From positions 1 to 39,456 of the forward strand of contig CAYZGK010000015.1 in the NCBI GenBank assembly GCA_964478025.1: a stretch of DNA of 39,456 bases, read 5' to 3'. The notes below the pieces were generated by a model that was not told the origin of the DNA, made no database searches, and saw only the letters and a program-made list of their open reading frames with translations. Origin of the DNA: UBA3700 sp964478025. GTDB taxonomy: Bacteria; Bacillota; Clostridia; Christensenellales; UBA3700. This document shows positions 7,294 to 16,134 of the stretch, piece by piece (position 1 is the first letter of the stretch; the number at the start of each line of letters is the position of its first letter). The position numbers were made by a program, and so were the translations under genes.

Positions 7294-9567
7294 TTATTTG
7301 TCTAATACTTGGCAGCCTTTGCAGCCTTTGCATTTATCTTTTTTATTCTTATAGATTATTAATGCAACAACTGCAGCAATAACAGCTATAAAGATAAAGC
7401 ATGTCCACCAGTATGCGCCGATTAAGTAAATCATCATTGCAACGATGTAAGATGTAGCAAGCCAGAATATTAATGTTCCGTTAAATGCCTTCTTTGATGG
7501 AAGTTCAGCCTTAGCTGTAGCAACAGCTGCAAAGCATGGAATTGTTACCATATTGAAAGCAACGAATGCAAGTAGTCCTGGAATATCTATACCGGTAGCT
7601 TGAATCATTTGAACAACTGAATCAACCCCCTCTAGTGCTTCATCTGCTTCAAATCCAGCAGTGACACAAGCAGCAAGAGTTGCGAATGTAGCAATAACGT
7701 TCTCTTTTGCAATTAAACCTGTTATAGCAGCTACAACGAATACCCAGCCCCATTCTCCAAGTTGAGAACCAAATCCAACTGGTGTAAAGAATGGTTGTAA
7801 TAACTTACCAACACCGGCCAAGATAGAATTATTAATTTGTTCATCTTCAAGATAATGCCATCCCCAGTCAAAGTGGCTTACAAACCAAATTACAATAGTT
7901 GAAGCAAGGATTATTGTAAATGCCTTCTTAATGAAGTGTTTTAACTTATCCCATAAGTGAATCATAAGATTCTTAAATTGTGGTACATGGTATGTAGGTA
8001 ATTCCATAATAAATGGAGGTGTTTCACCCTTTAGAGATGTATTTCTCATTAAGATTACTGTAACAATAGCTGTAATAATACCAATTAAGTAGAATGCATA
8101 AGTAATTAAATCTGCATTACCAACACCGAATTGTTGTACGATACCACCAGCAACTGCAACTAGTATAGGAAGTTTAGCACCACATGAGAAGAATGGAATA
8201 ACTCTAACTGTTGCTGTTCTTTCTTTCTCGTCTGCTAATGTTCTTGTATTAATCATGGCTGGAACTGAACAACCAAATCCCATGATCATTGGCATAAATG
8301 CACGTCCAGATAATCCGAATTTTCTAAAGATTCTATCAAGAATGAATGCAATACGTGCCATATATCCTGAATCTTCTAGAATTGAGAAGAATAAGAATAG
8401 AAGTAAGATTTGTGGTACGAAAGATAGTACTGAGAACACACCTGCAAGTACACCATCAACTAAGAATCCTTGAACCCAAGCTGGGGATGATTCTAAAGCA
8501 CCTGCAACAGCATTAGATAATGCATCTGTAATATCTGTTACAAAACTTTGAAGAATAACACCAGGAGAGTTAATACCTGCATCTGTCCAGAATAGACCTT
8601 CAAATATTGTTCCTTCAAATGAAGGAGTAACACCACTAAATAAACCACCTAAGAAGAATAAATTTTCTGAGAATGTTAAGTGGAATATGGCAAATAGAAT
8701 TACTAAGAAGATAGGAATACCTGCCCACTTATTTGTCAAAACTTTATCTGCCTTATCTGATTTAGATTCTTTCTTATCATTATCCTTAACGGCTTTTGTT
8801 AAAGCTGAAGAATAATTTGCTGAAATATATGAATATCTAGCATCTGCAACTAATGATTCGAAATCAGTTCCAAATACATCATTTGTGAATTCCTTTTTAA
8901 ATTCATCAACTATATATACTGAATCTGGATGCATCTTTACTTCAATTTCATCATTTTCTACAAGTTTAATTGCATGGAACAATGGATTTTTAACATGTTG
9001 TCCTTCAAGTGCAATCTTTATATCTCCAATTAAATGAGCAAGTGCACAATCAGCAAGAACTGTTTTACCTTGTCTTGGCTTTGATGAAACTTCAATAGCT
9101 TTATTCATTAATTCTTCAAGACCTTGTTCCTTTAAAGCTGAAATAGCTACAACAGGAATACCAAGTTCTTCTTCAAGTTGTTTAACATTAATTTTATCTC
9201 CGCTCTTTTCAACTTCATCCATCATGTTTAATGCAATAACCATTGGAACATCAGTTTCAAGTAATTGTGTTGTTAAATACAAGTTTCTCTCAAGGTTTGT
9301 AGCATCAATAATATTGATGATTGCATCTGGATTTTCATCCAAAACGTAATTTCTAGCTATAACCTCTTCTGGAGTGTATGGAGATAAAGAGTAAATTCCT
9401 GGTAAGTCTACAATAGCAACAGGCTCTTTGCCTTTCTTGTAAACGCCATCCCTTTTATCTACTGTAACGCCTGGCCAGTTACCAACGTGGGCAGTAGAAC
9501 CAGTAAGAGAGTTAAATAATGTCGTTTTGCCACAGTTAGGATTTCCTGCTAGCGCAAAGTTCTTCAT
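7294..9567 (-). CDS. feoB: Ferrous iron transporter FeoB
   Basis: This 757-aa protein imports Fe2+ across the cytoplasmic membrane. The N-terminal G domain has the P-loop GNPNCGKT at residues 8-15, a DLPG G3 motif at 54-57 and an NMMD G4 motif near 114. A helical spacer follows. The membrane core from about residue 280 carries the two Gate regions, with a GFGCSVPA segment and a second PCFAAVATAKAE segment. The C-terminus adds a short KCKGCKGC Cys cluster. Its ATG overlaps the feoA stop (TAATG). FeoA proteins lie upstream and the Cys-rich helper downstream, so the iron-uptake unit is complete. Confidence 0.97.
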   Translation of the reverse strand: MKNFALAGNPNCGKTTLFNSLTGSTAHVGNWPGVTVDKRDGVYKKGKEPVAIVDLPGIYSLSPYTPEEVIARNYVLDENPDAIINIIDATNLERNLYLTTQLLETDVPMVIALNMMDEVEKSGDKINVKQLEEELGIPVVAISALKEQGLEELMNKAIEVSSKPRQGKTVLADCALAHLIGDIKIALEGQHVKNPLFHAIKLVENDEIEVKMHPDSVYIVDEFKKEFTNDVFGTDFESLVADARYSYISANYSSALTKAVKDNDKKESKSDKADKVLTNKWAGIPIFLVILFAIFHLTFSENLFFLGGLFSGVTPSFEGTIFEGLFWTDAGINSPGVILQSFVTDITDALSNAVAGALESSPAWVQGFLVDGVLAGVFSVLSFVPQILLLFLFFSILEDSGYMARIAFILDRIFRKFGLSGRAFMPMIMGFGCSVPAMINTRTLADEKERTATVRVIPFFSCGAKLPILVAVAGGIVQQFGVGNADLITYAFYLIGIITAIVTVILMRNTSLKGETPPFIMELPTYHVPQFKNLMIHLWDKLKHFIKKAFTIILASTIVIWFVSHFDWGWHYLEDEQINNSILAGVGKLLQPFFTPVGFGSQLGEWGWVFVVAAITGLIAKENVIATFATLAACVTAGFEADEALEGVDSVVQMIQATGIDIPGLLAFVAFNMVTIPCFAAVATAKAELPSKKAFNGTLIFWLATSYIVAMMIYLIGAYWWTCFIFIAVIAAVVALIIYKNKKDKCKGCKGCQVLDK

Positions 9568-9800
9568 TATTTCACCTCCATAACAACAGCATCAGCTTCT
9601 GTTTTTCTTAGAGATAATTCATAGCCTCTAATTGTTACTTCAATCGGATCGCCAAGTGGTGCCTTCTTTCTTAAGTAAATTGGAGCACCTGGGGTGATAC
9701 CCATATCTAGTAAACGTCTTTTAATTTTGCTATCGGCATTATCTAGAGCTTTAACTACTCCTTTTTCTCCGATTGCAAACTCACTAAGTTTTTTGATCAT
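9567..9800 (-). CDS. feoA: FeoA-domain protein (second in operon)
   Basis: This 77-aa cytosolic protein is a single FeoA (SH3-like) domain with the family pattern RRLLDMGITPGAPI near residues 27-40 and a C-terminal RGYELSLRKTEAD stretch. FeoA proteins assist FeoB. I take the ATG at 9800 because GGAGG lies 8 nt before it. An ATG 15 nt further upstream has that Shine-Dalgarno inside its frame. It is translationally coupled to feoB. Confidence 0.92.
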   Translation of the reverse strand: MIKKLSEFAIGEKGVVKALDNADSKIKRRLLDMGITPGAPIYLRKKAPLGDPIEVTIRGYELSLRKTEADAVVMEVK

Positions 9801-9824
9801 ATATAGATCCTCCATAAATATTTA

Positions 9825-10037
9825 TTAACCAACTAAAATTTTTGTAGATAGATTTCTGTCTAAAGCGAGTTTAACTCCTTTAACTAAAACTATCGTAGAA
9901 CCAGCCTCTTTTGAAACAACTGTAATTTCTCCATTTTCAAGAATTCCTAAGTTGCTTAAATGAGTCTTTAACTTCTCATCTGCCAAAATTTTTACTATCT
10001 TTAATGCAGTATCTTTTGGTGCAATTGCTATTGGCAT
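9825..10037 (-). CDS. feoA: FeoA-domain protein (first in operon)
   Basis: This 70-aa protein is a second, more diverged FeoA domain (THLSNLGILENGEI, then a VKLALDRNLSTKIL end). Two FeoA proteins per operon are common in Clostridia. The ATG at 10037 has GGAAG 8 nt upstream. The GTG nine bases earlier overlaps that site, so I reject it as the start. It is the first gene after the predicted feo promoter and the two dyads. Confidence 0.87.
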   Translation of the reverse strand: MPIAIAPKDTALKIVKILADEKLKTHLSNLGILENGEITVVSKEAGSTIVLVKGVKLALDRNLSTKILVG

Positions 10038-10086
10038 ATTCTTCACTTCCTTTTTCTTTATTTTTACAATAATTTTTATACTCTAT

Positions 10087-10102
10087 GTTCGTTTAGCCGA
10101 AC
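10087..10102 (-). promoter_or_regulatory. Inverted repeat in feo leader, candidate metal-regulator operator (proximal)
   Basis: GTTCG and CGAAC arms are separated by TTTAGC. The site shares its arms with the second dyad 32 bp away (centre to centre). It lies in the feo leader, beside a gene for a DtxR-type regulator. Confidence 0.6.
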
Positions 10103-10118
10103 GATATTTCTAAAATTT

Positions 10119-10138
10119 AAGTTCGCCTTTCCGAACTT
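10119..10138 (-). promoter_or_regulatory. Inverted repeat in feo leader, candidate metal-regulator operator (distal)
   Basis: AAGTTCG and CGAACTT form perfect 7-bp arms around CCTTTC. The site begins only a few bases downstream of the expected transcription start, so a bound repressor would block the polymerase. Confidence 0.65.
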
Positions 10139-10148
10139 TTACACTAAA

Positions 10149-10177
10149 ATAATACTCTTAGCATTTATAGGTGTCAA
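10149..10177 (-). promoter_or_regulatory. Promoter of the feo operon
   Basis: On the minus strand TTGACA (10177-10172) is followed after exactly 17 nt by TATTAT (10154-10149). This is a near-consensus vegetative promoter. It starts 14 bp after the stop of the DtxR-family gene and points into feoA. Confidence 0.8.
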
Positions 10178-10190
10178 GAGTTTCAAGTAA

Positions 10191-10550
10191 TTATTTTACA
10201 TGTTTTTTAATTGCATTAAATGTTTCGTCTGAAATTATGTGCTCAATCTTGCACGCATCTTTTTCAGCAATCTCAGGCTCTACGCCAAGACTTATGAAAG
10301 CTTTGGTTAAAATTGTATGTTTTTCAAAGATATGTTTGGCAACTTCTTCGCCTTTTTCAGTTAAGGTTATTAATCCATCTTTACTAACTTCAACATATCC
10401 ATTATTCTTTAGGTTCTTTATGCCTTCAGATACACTAGACTTTGCAAAACCCATAGTATTTACTAAATCTACAGATCTAACGCTACCATTTTTTTGTCTT
10501 ATTTCTAGTATATTTTCTAGATACATCTCACCAGATTCATAAATATTCAC
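10191..10550 (-). CDS. DtxR/MntR-family metal-dependent transcriptional regulator
   Basis: This 119-aa protein has an N-terminal winged helix (residues about 1-60, with TMGFAKSSVSEGIKNL as recognition region) and a dimerisation region carrying likely metal ligands. These are Glu8 in GEMYLE, His78 in EKHTILT, and the CKIEHIISDE segment near residue 100. It is the short, SH3-less form typical of MntR and clostridial Fe regulators. The start codon is GTG, with AGGAGG 7 nt upstream. It overlaps the preceding membrane-protein gene by 4 nt (GTGA). Standing directly before the feo promoter, it is the obvious candidate to control iron uptake; Fe versus Mn sensing is not decided by sequence. Confidence 0.92.
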   Translation of the reverse strand: MNIYESGEMYLENILEIRQKNGSVRSVDLVNTMGFAKSSVSEGIKNLKNNGYVEVSKDGLITLTEKGEEVAKHIFEKHTILTKAFISLGVEPEIAEKDACKIEHIISDETFNAIKKHVK

Positions 10551-11263
10551 GACTTATCCTCCTTTTTATTATTTTCATCATTTAACATTTTAATTTTAAT
10601 CTCAATCTTATTTAATTTCAATTCTAATTCGTCCGCTCTATCTAATTCTTTTTCTTGCTTGTTTTCCTTTTCACAAAGTCTTAGATAAATATCCATAACT
10701 CTTGCTCTATTGTATCTTTGAATTAGTATAAATGGAACATCGGCAATAAAAGACACAATAATTGACGCAAGCAAAAACGCCCAAAGCCATTTATAAACTA
10801 GGGGATAAAAAGCAACAAAGACAAAGAATATTCCTAAGATTGCATTTGCTGTGTGAGTAATTTCAGCAGATATGTTGTATCTTAAAACTTGGCTTACCTT
10901 GTTTATGTCTTTCATATCAGATAAATGCAAAACAAAGTGGTTTCTATTCCATGCAGGAACCTTATCTTTCCAACTTTTTATATGAAAATATTTTTCATAA
11001 AATAAAGCTTCTCTTTTACTTACTTTCCACCTTTTTAATTTAAGTCTTAAAACCGGTCTAAAAAATCCAACAATTTGTCCCATTATTGGTCTATATGTTA
11101 TATGCCATGCAAAAAAGCACATTCCAATTAAAGATAAAAGCCACCCTTCCTCGTCAAATCCATTAACGGCGCAGTAAACAACTATCACCAAAACAGAGAT
11201 GTCAAAAAATATTAGAAGTGGGAATACAACTTTTATTACTGTTGAGACTTTTTCTTTATTCAT
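10547..11263 (-). CDS. Membrane protein, possibly CrtO-like acyltransferase family
   Basis: This 238-aa protein has hydrophobic segments at about residues 10-32, 40-58 and 137-178. Between them is a conserved-looking cytoplasmic part (YEKYFHIKSWKDKVP), and later there is an IQRYNRAR motif. That combination reminds me of the glycosyl-diaponeurosporenoate acyltransferase (CrtO) family, whose members carry similar WKD and QRYNR segments, but I hold that loosely. The last 45 residues are a highly charged probable coiled coil. It overlaps the DtxR-family gene by 4 nt, so the two are co-transcribed. Confidence 0.7.
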   Translation of the reverse strand: MNKEKVSTVIKVVFPLLIFFDISVLVIVVYCAVNGFDEEGWLLSLIGMCFFAWHITYRPIMGQIVGFFRPVLRLKLKRWKVSKREALFYEKYFHIKSWKDKVPAWNRNHFVLHLSDMKDINKVSQVLRYNISAEITHTANAILGIFFVFVAFYPLVYKWLWAFLLASIIVSFIADVPFILIQRYNRARVMDIYLRLCEKENKQEKELDRADELELKLNKIEIKIKMLNDENNKKEDKS

Positions 11264-11425
11264 AATTTAAAACCTTTTTTATTATTGCATAAGATACCCT
11301 ATAATTCAAATAATAAAAATTTTACTTTAATTTTGCAATTAATTATTGCTCAAAATTTTAGCGTCACATTATTTTACATTTTTTCCTTATTTTAACTACT
11401 TTGTAGTTAATTTTGCTTTTATTTT

Positions 11426-11492
11426 TTGCAATTATTTGTTGCAATTTTTATGAAAATTTGCAATTTTTCCGGCTTCTTTACATGTTGCAATA
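11426..11492 (+). repeat. Cluster of TTGCAAT motifs upstream of the ilv-leu promoter
   Basis: TTGCAATT occurs at 11426, 11439 and 11458, TTGCAATA at 11485, and another TTGCAATT lies further upstream at 11333. The last copy is 12 bp before the -35 box. Between copies, AATTTT and AAAATT arms with a 4-nt centre (11443-11458) loosely resemble a CodY box. The rest of the 322-bp gap 11264-11585 shows no gene and no T-box-like leader. Confidence 0.45.
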
Positions 11493-11503
11493 TAACAAAA
11501 AAC

Positions 11504-11533
11504 TTGACAATATATTGTAGTTACTATTAATAT
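11504..11533 (+). promoter_or_regulatory. Promoter of the ilv-leu operon
   Basis: TTGACA at 11504-11509 is a consensus -35 box. It is followed after 17 or 18 nt by TTAATA/TAATAT at 11527-11533. The predicted leader to the ilvA ATG is only about 45 nt, too short for a T-box or a leader-peptide attenuator. Confidence 0.65.
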
Positions 11534-11585
11534 TTTTACTTGATATATTATATTTTATGCGTATACAAAAGGATGGTACAAAAAA

Positions 11586-12782
11586 ATGATGTCACTAGAA
11601 AAAATTTACCAAGCAAAAGAAGTCTTAAAAGACGTAGTTAGAAAGACACTTATTGTTAAGGCAAAAGGTGTCACAGACAATTGTGAACTTTACCTAAAGC
11701 CAGAGTGCCTTCAAAACACAGGTTCATTCAAGTTACGTGGATCTGGTTACCGTATCGCTATGCTATCTCCAGAAGAGAAAGCTCGTGGCGTTATTGCATG
11801 CTCTGCTGGAAACCATGCTCAAGGTGTTGCTCTTGCTGCACAAAAAGCTGGTATTAAGGCTGTCATTTGCCTGCCAGATAGTGCACCTATATCTAAAGTT
11901 GAAGCTACAAAGTCTTATGGGGCTGAAGTTGTTTTAGTTCCAGGAGTATATGACGATGCATATAATAAAGCACTTGAACTTAGAGATAAGTTTGGTTATA
12001 CATTTGTTCACCCATTTGATGATGAAGATGTTATCGCAGGACAAGGAACAATCGCTCTTGAAATTTTGGATGAAATGCCAGATTTAGATGCCGTTATAGT
12101 TCCAATTGGTGGCGGTGGATTAATTGCAGGTATTGCTTATGCTATTAAAAAACTTAGACCTTCAGTTAAGGTTTATGGTGTTCAAGCAGCCGGCGCACCT
12201 TCAATGTATAACTCAGTAAAAGCAGGAAAAATCTCTACACTTGATTCTGTATCAACAATTGCAGATGGTATTTCAGTAAAGACTCCAGGTAAGAACACAT
12301 TTGATTTAGTTAGCAAATATGTTGACGATATCGCTGTTGTAACAGAAGATGAAATTGCTGCTGCTATCCTTGCATTAATTGAAAAGCAAAAGATGGTATC
12401 AGAAGGAGCAGGCGCTGTTTCAGTTGCTGCTGCAATGTTCAACAAATTCCCTATCCAAGGAAAGAAAGTTGTTTCAGTAGTTTCAGGTGGTAATATTGAC
12501 GTATCAATTCTATCTAGAGTTATTGAAAGAGGTTTACAAAAATCTGGAAGAAAGACAAGCTTATTAATCGAACTTGTAGATAAGCCAGGACAATTAAAAG
12601 ATGTTTCTAGAATTATTGCTGATTGTGGTGGTAACGTTACATCTGTTCACCATGAAAGATCTTCAGAAACTGCATCAATTAACGGATGCTACTTAAGAAT
12701 TTCTGTTGAAACTAGAAACCAAGAACATATACAAGAAATAATAGGAGCCCTAAAGAAAGAAGGGTTTAATATCAAACAATAG
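11586..12782 (+). CDS. ilvA: Threonine ammonia-lyase (threonine dehydratase) with ACT domain
   Basis: This 398-aa PLP enzyme converts threonine to 2-oxobutyrate and ammonia, the first step to isoleucine. The PLP lysine is Lys49 in NTGSFKLRG. The phosphate-binding loop is GGGGLIAGIA near residue 180, and a SEGAGAVSVAA segment follows near 282. The last 75 residues are a single ACT domain (ELVDKPGQLKDVSRII...), as in the short clostridial type. It leads an operon of isoleucine, leucine and valine genes, which argues for a biosynthetic role. Its partner RidA follows at once. The ATG is doubled (11586 and 11589); either could be used. Confidence 0.95.
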   Translation: MMSLEKIYQAKEVLKDVVRKTLIVKAKGVTDNCELYLKPECLQNTGSFKLRGSGYRIAMLSPEEKARGVIACSAGNHAQGVALAAQKAGIKAVICLPDSAPISKVEATKSYGAEVVLVPGVYDDAYNKALELRDKFGYTFVHPFDDEDVIAGQGTIALEILDEMPDLDAVIVPIGGGGLIAGIAYAIKKLRPSVKVYGVQAAGAPSMYNSVKAGKISTLDSVSTIADGISVKTPGKNTFDLVSKYVDDIAVVTEDEIAAAILALIEKQKMVSEGAGAVSVAAAMFNKFPIQGKKVVSVVSGGNIDVSILSRVIERGLQKSGRKTSLLIELVDKPGQLKDVSRIIADCGGNVTSVHHERSSETASINGCYLRISVETRNQEHIQEIIGALKKEGFNIKQ

Positions 12783-12794
12783 GAGAAAACTAAA

Positions 12795-13172
12795 ATGAGT
12801 AAAGAAGTAATTTACACAAAACAAGCACCAGATGCAATCGGACCATATTCACAAGCAATTTGCGTAGGTAACTTAGTTTTCACATCTGGTCAAATCGCTA
12901 TCAACCCAAAAACAAATACAGTTGAAGCTAAAACAATTGAAGAACAAACTGAACAAGTTTGCAAAAATCTATCTGAAATCCTGAAGGCCGCTGGTACTTC
13001 GCTCGATAACGCAATTAAAACAGTATGCTTTTTACAAAATATGAGCGATTTCGCAGCCTTCAACGGAATATATGGAAAATATTTCACATCAAAGCCAGCA
13101 AGATCTTGCGTAGCTGTACGTGAATTACCAAAAGGTGTTCTAGTTGAAGTCGAAGTTATCGCTGAAAAATAA
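12795..13172 (+). CDS. ridA: RidA family enamine/imine deaminase
   Basis: This 125-aa protein hydrolyses the reactive enamine/imine intermediates released by PLP dehydratases such as IlvA, giving the 2-oxo acid and protecting other PLP enzymes. It has the family's DAIGPYSQAI start, LVFTSGQIAI, and the RSCVAVRELPKGVLVEVEVIA end with the conserved active-site Arg. It lies 12 bp after ilvA with a good AGGAGA site, so the enzyme and its clean-up partner are made together. Confidence 0.96.
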   Translation: MSKEVIYTKQAPDAIGPYSQAICVGNLVFTSGQIAINPKTNTVEAKTIEEQTEQVCKNLSEILKAAGTSLDNAIKTVCFLQNMSDFAAFNGIYGKYFTSKPARSCVAVRELPKGVLVEVEVIAEK

Positions 13173-13204
13173 CATTAACGACAAAAACTAGGAGAAAATC
13201 AAAA

Positions 13205-14863
13205 ATGATGGATTATAAAAAATACAAAATTGGTTACTATTTACCACCAGTTATGACATATGATTGGGTAAAAAAGGACCATATAGAAAAAGCACCTGAA
13301 TGGTGCTCTGTAGACTTAAGAGACGGAAACCAAAGCTTAGTAATTCCAATGAGTCTTGAAGAAAAAATGGAATTCTACAAGATGTTACTAAAAGTTGGTT
13401 TTAAGGAAATTGAAGTAGGCTTCCCTGCTGCCTCTGAAACAGAATACGACTTTTTAAGAACTTTAATTGACAATAATATGATTCCAAGCGACGTTACAGT
13501 TCAAGTATTAACTCAATGTCGTGAACATATCATAAGAAGAACATTTGATGCATGTAAAGGTGCTCCAAGTGCTATTATTCACTTCTACAATTCAGTTTCT
13601 GTTGCTCAAAGAGAACAAGTATTTAGAAAGTCTAAAGAAGAAATCAAGAAAATAGCAGTAGATGGCGCTAAGCTTGTTAAAAAGTTAGCAGCTGAATACG
13701 AAGGTAACTTTAGATTTGAGTACTCACCAGAAAGTTTCACTGGAACTGAACCTGAGTATGCTCTTGAAGTTTGTAATGCTGTTCTTGATGTTTTACAACC
13801 AAGTCCTACAAATAACGTAATTATTAACTTGCCAGTAACAGTTGAAATGAGCATGCCTCATATTGTTGCTTCACAAGTTGAATATATGCACAAAAATTTA
13901 AAGTATCGTGAAAATGTAACAATTTCTTTACATCCTCACAATGATAGAGGAACAGGTGTTGCTTGTGCTGAACTTGGAGTTTTAGCAGGAGCAGATAGAG
14001 TTGAAGGTACTTTATTTGGAAATGGAGAAAGAACAGGAAACGTTGATTTAATTACAATGGCTATGAATATGTACTCTCATGGCGTTGATCCAAAACTTGA
14101 CTTCTCTAATATGCCAAGTTTAGTGTCAACTTATGAAAAATGTACAAGAATGCATGTTCATGAAAGATCTCCATACGCTGGCTCTCTTGTATTTGCTGCA
14201 TTTAGTGGTTCTCACCAAGATGCAATTGCAAAGGGAATGAAATATAGAGAAGAAAAAGGTGAATATCAATGGACAGTTCCATATATTCCTATTGATCCAA
14301 AAGACATCTCAAGAACTTATGATGCTGATGTTATACGTGTTAACTCACAAAGCGGAAAAGGTGGAATTGGATATTTGCTAGAACAAACTTATGGATTTAT
14401 CTTACCTCCACAAATGAGAGAACATTTATCTTATAAGTGCAAGAATTCTTCAGATCATCTTCATAAAGAATTAAAAGTTTCTGATGTATTTAAAATCTTT
14501 AAGGATTCTTACTTTGATAAACTATCCCCTATCTCTATTGGCGAAACACATTTCCACCAAGTAGATGATGGTGTTAATGCAGATATAGAACTTAGCAATA
14601 ATGGTGTATCTAGAATGCTTAACGTAGATGGTAATGGATCTCTTGATGCCGTTTCAAATGCATTGAAGATGTTCACAAACGAAAGTTACAAACTAAAAGT
14701 TTATACAGAACATAGTATGCAAAATAGTGGTTCTGGTTCTTCTGCTGTTGCTTACATTGGAATTGAATGGCCAGATGGTCATATGTCTTGGGGCGCAGGT
14801 ATGAATACAGATATTATTCGTGCATCTGCTGAAGCACTACTTAGTGCTTTTAATAACAAATAG
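13205..14863 (+). CDS. leuA: 2-isopropylmalate synthase
   Basis: This 552-aa enzyme condenses acetyl-CoA with 2-oxoisovalerate, the first committed step to leucine. The catalytic TIM barrel starts with SVDLRDGNQSL near residue 37 and has the metal-binding SLHPHNDRGTG near residue 238 and a GNGERTGNVDL segment near residue 272. A C-terminal regulatory domain follows, probably leucine-binding. Size and opening (YYLPPVMTYDWVKK) match the longer type found in Corynebacterium and many Clostridia. AGGAGA precedes the ATG. Confidence 0.95.
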   Translation: MMDYKKYKIGYYLPPVMTYDWVKKDHIEKAPEWCSVDLRDGNQSLVIPMSLEEKMEFYKMLLKVGFKEIEVGFPAASETEYDFLRTLIDNNMIPSDVTVQVLTQCREHIIRRTFDACKGAPSAIIHFYNSVSVAQREQVFRKSKEEIKKIAVDGAKLVKKLAAEYEGNFRFEYSPESFTGTEPEYALEVCNAVLDVLQPSPTNNVIINLPVTVEMSMPHIVASQVEYMHKNLKYRENVTISLHPHNDRGTGVACAELGVLAGADRVEGTLFGNGERTGNVDLITMAMNMYSHGVDPKLDFSNMPSLVSTYEKCTRMHVHERSPYAGSLVFAAFSGSHQDAIAKGMKYREEKGEYQWTVPYIPIDPKDISRTYDADVIRVNSQSGKGGIGYLLEQTYGFILPPQMREHLSYKCKNSSDHLHKELKVSDVFKIFKDSYFDKLSPISIGETHFHQVDDGVNADIELSNNGVSRMLNVDGNGSLDAVSNALKMFTNESYKLKVYTEHSMQNSGSGSSAVAYIGIEWPDGHMSWGAGMNTDIIRASAEALLSAFNNK

Positions 14864-14873
14864 AGGTGATATT

Positions 14874-16133
14874 ATGGGAATGACAATGACTCAAAAAATA
14901 TTAGCAGCGCATGCAGGACTAAAAAGCGTTGAAGTAGGACAATTAATCAATGCAAAGTTAGATATTGTTCTTGGAAACGATATAACAACTCCAGTTGCTG
15001 TTAACGAATTCAATAAAGCCGGTTTTGATGGCGTATTTGATAAAGATAGAATAGCTATAGTTTTGGACCACTTTGTTCCAAATAAAGATATTAAAGCTGC
15101 TCAACAATCTAAAACTTGTCGTGAGTTTGCTTGTAAATATTGCGTAAGCCATTTTTACGATGTTGGTAAAATGGGAATTGAACATGCCTTACTTCCTGAA
15201 CAAGGCGTTGTTACAGCGGGCGATTGTATAATCGGTGCAGATAGCCACACATGTACATATGGAGCACTTGGCGCTTTCTCAACAGGTGTTGGTTCTACTG
15301 ATATGTGCGCTGGTATGGCAACAGGTATGGCTTGGTTTAAAGTTCCTAGTGCTATAAAGTTCAATTTAACAGGAAAATTAAAATCTAACTGCTCTGGTAA
15401 AGATGTAATTTTATATATCATCGGTAAAATTGGTGTAGATGGTGCTCTATATAAATCTATGGAGTTTGTAGGTGATGGCGTTAAGTCTTTATCTATGGAC
15501 GATAGATTATGTATTTGTAATATGGCAATTGAAGCTGGTGCTAAAAATGGCATTTTCCCAGTAGACGAGATTACTCTTGCTTATATGGAAGGAAGATGCG
15601 AAAGAAAGCCAGTTATATACAAAGCTGATGATGATGCAAAATATGAAGAAACCTATGATATTGATTTATCTAAGATTGTTCCTATTGTTGCTTGTCCTCA
15701 CTTACCTGAAAATACAAAACCTGCAACAGAGCTTAGTGATATAAAGATTGACCAAGTTGTTATCGGTTCTTGTACAAATGGTCGTATGGAAGATATGGAA
15801 GCTGCATATAACGTACTAAAAGGCAAACATATTGCTGATGGCATTCGTTGTATTATTATTCCTGCTACAATGCAAATTTACAAAACTTGTATTGAAAAAG
15901 GTTATATAACAGCATTTATTGATGCAGGTGCCGTTGTATCTACTCCAACTTGTGGACCATGTTTAGGTGGATATATGGGAATTCTTGCAGAGGGCGAAAG
16001 ATGTATAGCTACAACAAATAGAAACTTTGTCGGCCGTATGGGACACGTAAAGAGTGAGGTTTATCTTGCAAGTCCATTAACAGCAGCAACATCCGCACTT
16101 ACTGGCTATATCACATCACCAAAGGAGGCATAA
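14874..16133 (+). CDS. leuC: 3-isopropylmalate dehydratase large subunit
   Basis: This 419-aa subunit of the [4Fe-4S] enzyme isomerises 2- to 3-isopropylmalate with LeuD. Cluster ligands are visible in VIGSCTNGR and STPTCGPCLGG, and substrate-site segments include ADSHTCTYGALGAF. The length is that of the short, homoaconitase-like LeuC of archaea and Clostridia rather than the roughly 465-aa enterobacterial form. AGAGGTGAT precedes the ATG at 14874; an in-frame extension upstream overlaps leuA and lacks its own site. Confidence 0.95.
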   Translation: MGMTMTQKILAAHAGLKSVEVGQLINAKLDIVLGNDITTPVAVNEFNKAGFDGVFDKDRIAIVLDHFVPNKDIKAAQQSKTCREFACKYCVSHFYDVGKMGIEHALLPEQGVVTAGDCIIGADSHTCTYGALGAFSTGVGSTDMCAGMATGMAWFKVPSAIKFNLTGKLKSNCSGKDVILYIIGKIGVDGALYKSMEFVGDGVKSLSMDDRLCICNMAIEAGAKNGIFPVDEITLAYMEGRCERKPVIYKADDDAKYEETYDIDLSKIVPIVACPHLPENTKPATELSDIKIDQVVIGSCTNGRMEDMEAAYNVLKGKHIADGIRCIIIPATMQIYKTCIEKGYITAFIDAGAVVSTPTCGPCLGGYMGILAEGERCIATTNRNFVGRMGHVKSEVYLASPLTAATSALTGYITSPKEA

Positions 16134-16134
16134 T

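Noticed and set aside
10171..10542. 123-codon plus-strand frame opposite the DtxR-family gene
   Set aside because: The minus-strand frame has clear winged-helix and metal-ligand features and a good ribosome binding site, so the plus frame is its shadow.
11534..11585. T-box or leader-peptide attenuator before ilvA
   Set aside because: The leader after the predicted promoter is only about 45 nt, with no terminator hairpin and no T-box sequence.
15155..15553. 132-codon reading frame on the minus strand inside leuC
   Set aside because: It is fully contained in a conserved gene, with no start signal and no recognisable protein pattern; it is a shadow frame.
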